A stretch of DNA of 64,000 bases from Phlebopus portentosus (Eukaryota; Basidiomycota; Agaricomycetes; Boletales; Boletinellaceae), in the NCBI GenBank assembly GCA_037892935.1, contig JAYXKI010000004.1, forward strand, positions 372,001 through 436,000, in the 5' to 3' direction. The position numbers and the translations under genes are program-made. The notes beneath the pieces were generated by a model that searched no databases, was not told where the DNA came from, and was given only the letters and a program-made list of their open reading frames with translations. Below are positions 1 through 10,619 of this stretch, piece by piece (positions within the stretch are counted from its first letter, which is position 1; each line of letters starts with the position of its first letter).

Positions 1-1742
1 ATTTTCGGCTGCAAATATAATGCCTGGGTCTGATTCCAGTTAATAGAACCGAATTGATTGATCCTTCGCCTTCCATCCAAGTGCTCTTGTCCTAAATACC
101 AACCAACTCCAATAATAGATGAGTCTACCGCCAAGATTACTTCGTTATCTGATGCGTAGTCGATTGTGCACAGCACTGGGCAAAGCATAACGGCTTGCTT
201 TAGTTCGTCCATTGCATTCTGTTCTTCGTCTGTCCACGCAAAAATCTGGTTTTTCCTTGTCATGCAGTACAATGGGCGAGCGAGTTTCAAATAATCCTTG
301 ATGAAAATCCAAAGGACTTCTACCATTCCTAGAAATCCTCTGACTTCCATCAGCGTTCTACATGGCGGCCAATCTCGTATCTTCTGTACTTTCGAATCGT
401 CTGGCTCGCATCCCTGGTACGTCAACTTGTGTCCAATGAATACCGCTGACTCCATGCATGGCACCAACTTCTTCCCTGAAAACGTTCCACCTACCGCCTT
501 CATTCGCTGCAAAATCCTGTTCACATCGCATATATGCTCATACACAAAATGACAAATCTCAGAGTTTCCCAGTATGGTCTCGTACGAACTGTCTGGTAAC
601 TCGTATCGCGATTTCGGACCTAAACTGAGCGCATCGTCTGCGAAAGGGTTCGTAACATGCAGAATCTCGTCCTGAAGGATAAAGGCTACGTCGTTATGCA
701 TAATCTGCAAGGAATTGGTGTATCCCATTGGTAGGACCGTCATTCGAAATGTTCCCAAGGGTGTCTGGAACGTAGTAAGATCTCGTGAGTGTTCGTCAAG
801 CTTTCTTTGGTCGAAGGCAATGAATAAATCCAACTCCGTGTAACAAGCTCGTCCTCCACTACTCTCCGCGATCGTTTCGACGTTCAGTGGTACTGCCGAG
901 TCCTTAACCGTAACCACATTAAGATCCTGCAAGTCGATGATGGATCGTAACATTTCTTTGTCTTTCTTTACCAAGCAAAACCATCTGGATCGATACGACG
1001 AATTCGACGGTTCAATAACCCCGTTGTGAATCTTCTCTTGAATAAGTTCGAGAGCCTTGTCATGAATTCCCGGGGGAATTGGAATGCTCTTGTGCTGCCA
1101 CGGTATATGCAGTATCGTGGGAATGCGTATCAGGTCGAAATACGTTGGATCGAGTGTTCCGCGTTCGGATTTGGTCCATGCTAATGCTTCTTCCTGCAAC
1201 ATAATTAGATTCTTCACTAATAACCTCTCCGCCGGCCACAGAAAGGTATTCTCGTCGATCTTCAGAGCTTCCATCCTTTCGGCGGTTACACGACCCGTGG
1301 GTTCGAACGGCTTTGGCACAACTGGCATCTCGGGCATCCCTCTCAACGGATCCGGATGCTGCCTTCGTACGATCCTGTACTCTTCTAGAAGGACTCCCAG
1401 GATCGGTCTGACTTTCTGCGCTACTCATTTGTAAGCCATCACCACCACGTCTTCTTCATCTGGGGTTTCTAAAACACAGGAACGATATGACCGTTCTTCT
1501 TTGTCAGTAGTATAGTAAATTTTGTTTAATAAATAAGGCAATCGTTGGTTGAAAAGAGATGGGATCATGTGTGAAATAAATTCGAAATCATAAGAAAATA
1601 CCTGAACCGGCAATTGGTCACTACTATTTTCGTCTCGCCGATGTCTCTCAATCAGTTCCTCGACGCTTGTGGAAAACCCTTTGGAAGTGGTCCTCGCGCG
1701 ATCGTTCGAATTCTGGTGGCCACTTTGCTTTGCTTTCTGCAA
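1..1742 (-). CDS. Gypsy-1 pol: reverse transcriptase and RNase H, partial, one in-frame stop
   Basis: The minus-strand frame is open from about 1742 to the window edge except for a TGA at 1425-1427, which lies just after VVVMAYK and before AQKVRP, in the linker that precedes RT. Beyond it the frame reads a Ty3/Gypsy RT: PPGIHDKALELIQEKI, then SRWFCLVKK, the palm sequence TELDLFIAFDQRKL, FADDAL in place of the usual YxDD segment, then GFLGM and an RNase H start with LAVDSSIIGVGWYL near 80-120. The frame differs from gag-pro and overlaps it at 1652-1742, so pol would need a frameshift. The protein continues outside the window. The TGA could be a lesion or a CGA to TGA change. Confidence 0.85.
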
Positions 1743-3434
1743 TCGTTCGGGTCCATTAAGGTGATATGTTGGTCACCTGACATGTAATCCTTCATTTCGC
1801 ACTCCGTAATAGCGAAAAACGGTCTCCCCAGCAAAGCCTGGAAGGGAGCGTTTGGAACGACCTGCACTTGGAGCGAAACGTCAATCCCGGCTATCGTGAA
1901 CTTCGCATTAGAGATCATGCCAATGGTAGATGACCTAGCTGCATCTGCTGTCTCGAGGATCATTCCTTTGTCAGGGGATAGGGGTATCTGAAGCTTCTCC
2001 CATACATCTTTGCGGAGCAGACACACTACGGCTCCCTGGTCAAGCACGCATTCGACTTCTAGGGTGTCTTCAATCAACGCGCTAATGGTCCTGAGAGGCA
2101 TGGATGCCTCTGTGGCAACGCCTTGTCCACTGAGCGCCAGTATTTCTTGTGTCGAAAGCATTTCGCTTGTTTCGACTTGTTCTGACGCGAAACACCCAAC
2201 TTGTAACGTAAGTGAATCATCCACGACCTCACCATATTTGACTTCAGCCGCATTGTATCTCTTTGCCATCGTCAACTCCTTCATCTGTTTCCTAACGTCC
2301 GGGGCGATCGAAAGGAGTTCATGTTGACTGATGGTGATAGGGGTATTGAGGGTACGAGTCAGAACGTTGGAGACTGCGCTTGAGTCTTCTATTGGAATGA
2401 TGTATTTATACTGGGGTTGTGATTTCCTGGTAATGTCGTCCTGCTGCGGTGACTGGAGTGATCTTGTTGAGGGCCGTGCGCCACTCGGTGGCGCGAGCTG
2501 CAGTTTTGCCTGTGCCTTCTCATGAGGCTGAACTCTAGGGATCTCTACGCCATCGGGCTTCGTTCTTCGTCCACCAGCTGCCTTCTTCTTCGCCTCATTA
2601 ATCAAAATCTCCAAATGTTCGATGTCGTAGTTTTCCTGCTCGTCCTGATCTTCTTCGTCGTGACTATATGTGTATGCTGGACCAGCTTGATGATTATATG
2701 TGGGCGTGACCGACTCGACCAGCCCTACCGTGTGTGTCGCCGGGGCTTTAGCATGAAAGCTATCGATTCGTTCTTTGAGATTGTTCCCCAGTAGTGACCT
2801 TGTAATGAGACCGCCGTTCGGCAATACAATCCTTCCATCCGGGCTCCTAACACACTTTCCGGCTTGGATGTACTCAAGAACCTTTGTACATGATCGAATA
2901 TAGTGTCCTGCTTCACCGCAGAAGTTGCAAACTGGGTTGCGTGGAGTTTCGCTGCATTCCGCCCCTGGTTGATGCGGAACGTTCCCTTTGCTCAGGGCAT
3001 CGAGTGTAACCTGGAAACTCTTCAATGTATCCATTACCTTCGCCAAATCTACTTCTTCCTTCTTCACAACACTTGTCGAAGCTTCTCTGGTAGCTGGGGG
3101 TGGAAAGTTACTGCCGAAACTGCCCACAATCTTTCCTCCTAGCACGAAATTTGAATGTTCGAGCACGTCCTTAATCTTGTATGGCGTAGATGAATCATGG
3201 TCTGGTAGCTTGATCTCGATACAACGAATGAGTGCCTCTCTAAGGTCTCCTGTAATTCCCATCAGGAACATCTCGTCAGCTTGGGACTCCAAGATCTTTC
3301 CATTCGTTATAAGATACTTAGAGCACCTGATGAATTCTCGATGATATTCACCTAAGTCTTCTCGGTTCTTGATCCCTTTCTTCACCCATTCTACGACCAA
3401 ATGCTCCAGTTCTCCCTTGGAGTAGCGTTTCCCT
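1652..3434 (-). CDS. Gypsy-1 gag-protease, C-terminal part
   Basis: This frame carries retrotransposon gag capsid sequence, then a CCHC zinc knuckle (CNFCGEAGHYIRSC, about 2900) that packages RNA, and a retropepsin-like domain with VLDQGAVVCLL in place of the usual D-S/T-G and a second ALLGRPFF motif. It ends in FPQASRN, a tail like that of gag-pro frames in related fungal elements. The true upstream exon is at 5590-6195: the last host codon before the insertion is the V of TTVGKRYS at about 3434. The codons between 3435 and 3472 belong to element A, not to gag. DQG instead of DSG at the catalytic site is unusual and may make the protease weak. Confidence 0.85.
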
Positions 3435-3439
3435 ACCGT

Positions 3440-5585
3440 TGTAGCGCCCTGGCCAGTCCTGTGCCAGGACACTCATACTATGGCTCTCCCCTACTTCAGA
3501 TACCATATCCCTTCGCCGCCTACACCTCAGAGGACCAGGGCATACTCATACCACACTCTAGAGGCCATACAAGCACATATCTATGGATTCTAGCCTACGC
3601 TTTCCCCTGCAGCGCCCTCCGAGAGCCCAGACGAGTCCGCTGCTGGCTCCCTGGCACCCATACACATCCGCCGAAGGCTCCTACCCAGCACCAGACACCA
3701 TAGGAGATGTCCCCCAATCATTATAGGCCTTCGTTATTATGATTCCTCATACGTACAGCCTCGAGGCAGATTTGGACACCCCTGCGGCGGCCCCCCAAGC
3801 CTCAGATTGGTCCGGCGGCCACTCAGGCGTCCTCAGGTGCCCTCGCCGAGGCCTCCTACAACTTACCAGGCAGTCCCCCAAGGCCTATGGATTTATCTAG
3901 TATCATCCCTGCTCATATGCCACCAAAGGCCGCACCTTTACAAATCCGCCGCCGATCGAGCGGCGAGTTGCAGATCCGCCGCTCCGGCGCCCTCCTTAGT
4001 TACCATGGATCGCCTACACTCTATATTGAGTGCAGCGGCGGCCTTGGGCGGCCCAGAGACCCTGACTGATGCGCCCTCTATCTCATATATGTGATATGAG
4101 CCTCCGAACATCGGCCCCGATGTTTCCCGACTTCCCCCCAAGCGGTGGGTGACTCTAGACCATATATGGCAGTCAGGCATGTGGTACAGTGGCGTGCCAA
4201 GCCACCGACCGCCGCCGCCAAGCCAGACTCCGCCGGCGCCCGTTTTATTGCAGATACACGATATATCATACTATTGGATAGCCCCCTCACGTTGGCGCTG
4301 CCGTACGCCTCCTAGATGCTCCGGCGGCGGCCCTTGGCGAGCCCAGTGACTCAGGAGATGTTGTCAGACAGTAGGACTCATCGGCGAGAGCAGTAGAGTA
4401 TATATAGAGTGTATATTCATCAGTATATGAGAGATAGACGGGATAGAGAGCATATACAGCACCCAAGAGCCAGGGTTCGAGATTCCCTCACTCTGAGCTC
4501 CCCCTCATGTACTGAGCTCCCCCATTGACTATATACTACCCCTGACTCATCGTTCTATTCTCCTTCGGCGCCTCTGACATTTAGTGTGTGAGTTAGGACT
4601 GGGAACCTACCCCCAAATGTCCGCCGCACTACATCGTACCTGTCAGGCGGCCTCTATTCGACCTCGGCGGCCCTCCAGCGACACAGGCCTTCCATTGTAT
4701 CCCCCCTCGGCGTCGTTTCCAGTTACTCGCCGCACACTGTCCCTTATATTCATCATATACGGTCCCTACCTTTCATTTACCCAGTTTACGCTACTGCAGC
4801 GGATTTGCACGAGCTCCCTCATCCCTGGCGGCCCTCTATTCGACCTCGGCGGCCCTCCGGCGACACAGGCCTTCCACTGTATCCCCCCTCGGCGTCTTTT
4901 TCACCTACTCGCCGCACGTTACGCCTTATATTCATCGTATACAGTCCCTACCTTTCATTTATCCAGTTTACGCTACCGCGGCGGATTTGTACGAGCTCCC
5001 TCGTCCCCGGGGCCCCTTATTCGACCTCGGCGGCCCTCCGGTGACCCAGGCCTCCTTTCCTATTCCCCTTCGGCGTCCTTTTCATCTGCTGGCCGCACGT
5101 TGCCCCTTATATTCATCATATACGGTCCCTACCTTTCATTTACCCAGTTTATGCTACTGCGGCGGATTTGTATGAACTCCCTCGTCCCCAGTGGCCCCTT
5201 ATTCGACCTCGGCGGCCCTCCGGCGACACAGGCCTTCCATTGTATTCCCCCTCGGCGTCCTTTTCACCTACTCGCTGCACGTTACACCTCATATTCGTCA
5301 TATACGGTTCCTAGCTTCCCCCTACTGAGATTGCGCTACTCCGGCAGACTCCTGTGACCTCCCCTTCAATCCGGCGGACCTACTAGAGCATCCCTTTCAT
5401 ACCTCGGCATCACTAGGCCACTCCCCCACGTCTCTGATGGTCTTTGGCACCTGCCAGGTGGTTAGTGGTTAGAGTCTGATAGCTTGAGGCTTCGTTTCTG
5501 GAGGTTTCTTCACACATTCAGCTCCCTTAGTAGGACGGACATCTGTAGCGCCTTCAGATAGTGAGACCACCCCCCAAATACCACA
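3440..5585. mobile_element. GC-rich TG...CA element, copy A (solo-LTR-like or non-autonomous)
   Basis: A 2.1 kb insertion in Gypsy-1 gag. On the plus strand it begins TGTAGCGCCCTGGCC and ends ATACCACA. The flanks repeat CCGT (or ACCGT, if the terminal base is counted as host) at 3435-3439 and 5585-5589. The ends TGT...ACA and a 4-5 bp target duplication fit an LTR, so a solo LTR is the simplest reading; no coding domain is present. It contains a potential hairpin at 3448-3470, a TATA-rich stretch near 4392-4410, four tandem 182 bp units and a direct repeat of its first nine bases at 5544-5552. It is strongly pyrimidine-rich on this strand and rich in CGGCGG. Copy B (24831-26792) is the same family in the opposite orientation. 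Confidence 0.8.
4646..5345. repeat. Four tandem 181-182 bp units inside element A
   Basis: The landmark ATTCGACCTCGGCGGCC occurs at 4656, 4838, 5019 and 5201, giving a spacing of 182, 181 and 182 bp. Each unit carries a CGGCGGCCCTCC core, an ACACAGGCCTTCCA segment, a CTCGGCGTC segment and a TATATTCATC segment. Because 182 is not a multiple of three while 181 and 183 are mixed in, the proline/arginine-rich open frames across the array change frame and look incidental. Copy B has three units. Confidence 0.9.
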
Positions 5586-5589
5586 CCGT

Positions 5590-6195
5590 GAGACTTGGGT
5601 ATAGAGCTATAATCTCTCTCTTCACCGTCTCCACATCAGGGTTCGGGTCGTTAATCTCATCGGTAGTCTCCCAAAGTTCCGCGACGTTGGTCTTCGCATA
5701 GTACAAGAACTTTCGGACGTGATCTCTATCGTTCCACACAGCCTGTCTTGCGATCTCTGCAACGTCTTCTAAGAACCTAGGGAGTTCCTTTGGTTCTGAG
5801 CTGTCAAACGTTGGGGCACGTTTGTCCCCACGTGAGGGTGGTTGGTACGCCATTGCAGTTTGTCGATTTGTAAGTTGTTGTAATACGTTAGCATTAGCAG
5901 ACAGACAAGCTATTACCGCTGCATTGCTGGCTAAGATCTGTTGAGTTCTGGTAGGTAGTTGGTAATTGGTAGGCGGGCTAGCTGGTCTGTTTGGTGATCC
6001 TGGGGTGGAAGCTGGCATGGATGAGAGGTTGGGGAGTTCTGAATCGGCGATGGTAGATGGGGAATGATTTAGAGAATCGGTGTTGGAAGGAATGGCGCTA
6101 ACGGATTGTTGCAAGGGTGTTTCGCTATGTTCTGCATTTTCTGTAGCAGAACGTAGATTGCGATTGACAATCCTCGGCCTTCGAGTCGGCGGCAA
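5590..6195 (-). CDS. Gypsy-1 gag, N-terminal part
   Basis: The frame starts at ATG 6195 (MPPTRRPRIVNRNLR), about 120 bases after the LTR end. It has a low-complexity Ser/Thr/Pro start, a Q-rich stretch, then the capsid-like part (PTFDSSEPKELPRFLEDV) and ends in IIALYPSLT at the insertion point of element A. Past 5590 the frame reads ten foreign codons and a stop inside element A. Joining to the part at 3434 restores the capsid order LYPSLT-VGKRYSKGEL, which shows that this is one gene split by a clean insertion with a target duplication. Confidence 0.85.
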
Positions 6196-6294
6196 AACCT
6201 GATATTCTACAGGGACTCGAGTGGATTGGCTACGTGTAACTCGTCTGCTAGATGAATTTGGCGGGGTATTTGTAATAGTTGGACAGTGAAATCC

Positions 6295-6312
6295 CCCTCG
6301 CGGGGGGCTCCA
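6295..6312 (-). other. Probable primer binding site of Gypsy-1
   Basis: Two bases past the CA end of the LTR (6315) the minus strand reads TGGAGCCCCCCGCGAGGG. TGG at this place is the usual complement of a tRNA CCA tail. It lies about 100 bases upstream of the gag start. I did not match it to a particular tRNA. Confidence 0.6.
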
Positions 6313-6314
6313 CT

Positions 6315-7946
6315 TGAAACTCCTGTGGACGTTCTGATGCTGGACAGGGAGTGTATAGTTTGAGGGGCTGCCCTAGAATACCTTCAAGCGGTCAGCAGAG
6401 AATTACATCTGAGCTAAGAGCACAAAGGAATGGAGGGAAACAGGGATATACAATAGAAGGGCTTGGTGAGAACTGAGAGATGTGAGGTAAGCGCTCGAGG
6501 AAGAATTCCGAGGGTAGGCTTCTCCCGAGATCGACGGTGGCGGTGCAAAGGCTAAATCAACTCTCCGGCTCAATGGTGAGCTCTGGACTAAAGCCGACTA
6601 ACCCAAGGCACAAGAACTAAACTAACTAAGCTACGCTAGTCAAACCACCAACTCGAACGTGACTAATCAACTGTGCTAACACACTGGCAAGTGACTGCAG
6701 TCGATCTCACTTGAAGTCTAAAGTGTTGGAACGCGGCATAACAATTCAAAACGCGATATGATGGATGAAGGACAATGGCTGAGTGTGTCGAAATGTGATG
6801 CGAGGGATGGAGGTGCAAAACGATGATGGAGGGGGACTGAGAGAATCGAAGGATTTGCGCGGGACGATGGAACCAACTGTTTCCGATCGAAATGATGCAG
6901 AATAATGCTGGGCAATGACTTGAGGAAGCAGAGAGAGGAATGTCAGGAGGAAAGGGGTGATATGGTGTCCTTTCCCGATGACAATGGAGGAGAGAAGGTG
7001 TTGCGAGACCAAATGCAAGCGGCACGCAAAGTAACTGGGTTACGAGCGAAACTGGGCGAAACGGTTCGAAACACGTAAGGAGGTTTCGATTCAGATGAGA
7101 GAAGTAAGAGGAGCCTTTATATGATGACAGCGAACTATACGAATGCACGAATGGCTCTGCTGCGAAGAGAGATCACCGATCGACTGTACAGAACATGAAA
7201 TGTCATATATTAGACTATAGAGATGAGAGAGTCCACTACGAACAAGTAGACTAGAGGTCGAGGGACTTTGAGACGATGTGAGAACTGCCTAGCTAAGCTC
7301 CAACTCAGCTCCTACTAAGCTGTCCCTCTACTACAAGAGTCGTGCTATATTTATACTAAATGTCCAAGACTGAGCCTCCCAGCGGTCAGAGAACCTACGT
7401 CATAAAGAAAAGGGGAATGCATATTGCTATCTACAAAGGAGAGGAGCACATATGAATGGTTTAAGGGACACATAAGTTAAAAGAAACAATACTGAGCATG
7501 TCTGGAATGAGAGCATAATGGATTAAAGAGGACACATATAGAAAGGTCAGAATACGTGCGAAACCTTCGGAACCAGATCTCTTTGAGCGGAACGAAGCGG
7601 AACTCGAGGAAACAACTTGAAAGGGCTTTGGCTAGCCTGACAAAGTAAGTCTGCAAGGTTTTACAAAGGAGAGGGACTGTGGACAAGGTTGCAGGGTCAA
7701 ATCTCTTTGTCTGGAATGCAGATCCGAGATCCGGAGACTTATGATCGACGCGTGCAAACTTGATGCCATGATTCTCCTGTCTTGATGGATGATCAAAGAA
7801 CGGTGCACGTGCCATCTGGACTATGGCGTTCTTGCTAAGTCCACTCGTTCGAGCGAAACCAGTCGAAACCAAGCAAAACCAGTCGGAACACTACAGAACT
7901 GGTCGTAACGACTTTGTATGTTCCCAAGCTTCAGACTTACTCTTCA
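6315..7946 (-). repeat. Gypsy-1 5' LTR (1632 bp)
   Basis: On the minus strand it begins TGAAGAGTAAGTCTGAAGC (7946) and ends GGAGTTTCA (6315), so the ends are TGAA...TTCA, a short terminal inverted repeat as expected for an LTR. It is followed by the primer-binding-type sequence. Open frames inside it (for example 6663-7148) are incidental; the same peptide is read from the inverted copy on the other strand. Confidence 0.85.
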
Positions 7947-9581
7947 GCATCGATCACAAGTCTCCGGATCTCGGATCCGCATTCTAGACAAAGAGATTTG
8001 ACCCTGCAACCTTGTCCACAGTCCCTCTCCTTTGTAAAACCTTGCAGACTTACTTTGTCAGGCTAGCCAAAGCCCTTTCAAGTCATTTCCTTGAGTTCTG
8101 CTTCGTTCCGCTCAAAGAGATCTGGTTCTGAAGGTTTCGCACGTATTCTGACCTTTCTATATGCGTCCTCTTTAATCCATTATGCTCTCGTTCCAGACAT
8201 GCTCAGTATTGTTTCTTTTGACTTATGTGTCCCTTAAACCATTCATATGCGCTCCTCTCCTTTATAGATAGCGATATGCGTTCCCCTTTTCTTTATGACA
8301 TAGGTTCTCTGACCGCTGGGAGGCTCAGTCTTGGACGTTTAGTATAAATATAGCACGACTCTCGTAGTAGAGGGACAGCTTAGTGGGAGCTGAGTGGGAG
8401 CTTAGCTTGCAGTTCACACATCGTCTCAAAGTCCCTCGACCTCTAGTCTACTTGTTCGTAGTGGACTCTCTCATCTCTATAGTCTAATATAGGACATTTC
8501 ATGTTCTGTACAGTCGATCGGTGATCTCTCTTCGCAGCAGAGCCATTCGTGCATTCGTATAGTTTGCTGTCATCGTATAAAGGCTTCTCTATCTTCTCTC
8601 ACCTGAATTAAAACCTCTTTACGTGTTTCGAACCGTTTCGCCCAGTTTCGCTCGTAACCCAGTTACTTTGCGTGCTGCTTGCATTTGGTCTCACAACACC
8701 TTCTCCTCTCCATTGTCGTCGGAAAAGGACACTATATCACCCCTTTCCTCCTGACATTCCTCTCCCCGCTTCCTCAAGTCATTGCCCAGCATTATTCTGC
8801 ATCATTTTAATTGGAAACAGTTGGTTCCATCATCCCACACATATCCTTCGATTCTCTCAGTCCCCTTCCGTCATCGTTTTGCACCTCCATCCCTTGCATC
8901 ACATTTCGACACACTCAGCAATTGTCCTTCATCCATTGTATTGCGTTTCGAATTGTTACACCGCGTTCCGACACTTTAGACTACGAGTGAGATCGGCTAC
9001 AGTCGCTTACCAGTGTGTTAGCACAGTCGATTAGTCATGTTTGGGTTAGTGGTTCGACTGGCGTAGCTTAGTTAGTTTAGTTCTTGTGCCTTGGGTTAGT
9101 CGGCTTTAGTCCAGAGCTCGCAGCTGAGCCAGAGAGTTGATTTAGCCTTTGCACTGCCACCGTCGATCTCGGGAGAAGCCTACCCTCGGAATTCTTCCTT
9201 GAGCGCTTCCCTCATATTCCTCAGTTCTCATCAAGCCCTTCCATTGAATATCCCTATTTCTCTCTATTCCTTCGTGCCCTTAGCTCGGGTGTAATTCTCT
9301 GCTGACTGCTTGAAGGTATTCTAGGGCAGCCCCTCCAACTATACACTCCCTGTCTGGCATCAGAATGTCCACAGGAGTTTCAACGCATGCAAACTCGATG
9401 CCGTGATTCTCCCGCCTTGATGGCTGATCAAAGAATGGTGCACGTGCCATCTGGACTATGGCGTTCTTGCTAAGTCCACTCGTTTGAGCAAAACCAGTCG
9501 AAACCGAGCGAAACTAGTCAGAACACTGTGGAACTGGTCGTAACGACTCTGTACGTTCCCAAGCTTCAGACTTACTCTTCA
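7947..9581. repeat. Second Gypsy-1 LTR with an internal 1.44 kb inversion
   Basis: This 1635 bp unit touches the first LTR with no bases between. Its right 195 bases (9387-9581) are a direct copy of 7752-7946. Its remaining part (7947-9386) is an inverted copy of 6315-7751, at roughly 93 percent identity where I compared. The total length equals that of the first LTR, so it is best read as an LTR in the same orientation whose inner 1.44 kb has flipped. The breakpoints fall near TGATCGACGC/ATGC motifs. Confidence 0.75.
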
Positions 9582-9583
9582 TT

Positions 9584-9714
9584 GTATGGCCTCTAGAGTG
9601 TGGTATGAGTATGCTCTGGTCCTCTGAGGTATAGACAGCGAAGGGATATGGTATCTGAAGTAGGAGAGAGCTATAGTATGAGTGTCCTGGCACAGGACTG
9701 GCCAGGGCACTACA
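9584..9714 (+). mobile_element. Terminal fragment (131 bp) of the GC-rich TG...CA element
   Basis: GTATGGCCTCTAGAGTGTGG to GGGCACTACA matches the last part of copy B (26662-26792) in the same orientation. It joins the end of the rearranged LTR on the left with only two extra bases, and the decayed Gypsy-2 LTR on the right. The remainder of the element is missing, so this is a truncated third copy at a rearrangement junction. Confidence 0.75.
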
Positions 9715-9900
9715 ATGTCAATTTAGATATCTACTCTATCTTTGTATTATTTAGCTATAAATTTTTACTTACCTTCATGTTAACTTAGTGTCTGAGATTA
9801 GCCCTGAGTTTAACTCAGAGTTAGTCATACCTCACTTGCTCATGTCTCAGTCTTTGTATTGGCCTGCCTCAGCATCTATATAGATATCATCCACCTAACA
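9715..9900 (+). repeat. Gypsy-2 5' LTR, truncated (last ~185 bp)
   Basis: From TTTAGATATCTACTC to CCACCTAACA it matches the last part of the 3' LTR (about 19803-19982). The first ~265 bases of the LTR are missing at the junction with the fragment ending at 9714. Confidence 0.75.
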
Positions 9901-10619
9901 TAAAAGTCAGACCTCCCTTGGCTCATGCCCAACTCCATCATCATTGAGTGCTCATCTGTGTAGTGTCCCAAGGAGTCTACCTCCATCTTGCAATATCACA
10001 CAAAACCTGAATTCATCTGACATATTTCTAATAGTACTCAAAATAACTAATCACATCATTGTGGCACTTCAAATCACTCTTCTGCAGAACTGGCACCAGA
10101 TGTTCTTGTGGGTGATACATAGAGTCCAATCATCAATGAGTATCTTATTCATCATCTACCTTAGAGCCTTTTGCTTAGTCATTAACTTCAAAGATGAGCC
10201 AATTATCTGAGGCTGGTTCTATTTGAACAGTATCCTACTCCTAGTTCCATCTCCAGCCTATCAAAGTGAAGCTAACTGACGAGCAACAAGTGGCTCTTCC
10301 AACAAACACTAGGTAGAGCATGTCATGACAACACTATATTATCAAGTCAGGTGATCAAGTCTTCGATGCTTACTAAGATGACACTCATAAGCGCTGGTAC
10401 TCTCAGAGAGAAACAAAGTCTTTCTACTAGAGAGCAAAGGAAGAGGATGATGTAGATGAACCTGCACCCCCTATACCAGTAGTACAAATAGCCCTATTAC
10501 CTAGAACATCAATGTCAATAGCTTTAGCATCAGCCCCTCCCATCGCACCTGCTCTATCATTTACTAAACTATGAGAACCAGCCTCACTCATACCTAGCAA
10601 GGAAGAAGACAAAAAGGAG

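Larger units (their letters stand above)
1..7946 (-). mobile_element. Ty3/Gypsy LTR retrotransposon Gypsy-1, partial, interrupted by element A
   Basis: Read on the minus strand the order is LTR (6315-7946), a primer-binding-type sequence (about 6295-6312), gag N-part (5590-6195), element A insertion (3440-5585), gag C-part with zinc knuckle and retropepsin-like domain (to 1652), then reverse transcriptase and RNase H running off the left edge. The 3' LTR is outside the window. Base composition and CpG content resemble the host genes, and the coding frames are nearly open, so this copy is younger than Gypsy-2. Besides the element A insertion the only clear lesion is one in-frame TGA in pol. 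Gag-PR-RT-RH order is as in Ty3/Gypsy; integrase is not visible here. Confidence 0.9.

Noticed and set aside
298..552. Small plus-strand frames across 298-3703
   Set aside because: They lie opposite the Gypsy-1 pol and gag frames and show no features of their own.
4584..5357. Proline/arginine-rich 257-codon open frame in element A
   Set aside because: It runs along the 182 bp tandem units, and similar frames open in the other phases and in copy B. Repetitive GC-rich DNA without stops explains it.
3440..5585. Element A or B as a Helitron
   Set aside because: A hairpin near one end suggested it, but the ends are TG...CA with a target duplication and lack TC and CTRR ends.
6663..9034. Similar peptides at 6663-7148 (minus) and 8672-9034 (plus) as a duplicated gene pair
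   Set aside because: Both lie within the inverted LTR arms; the likeness follows from the palindrome.
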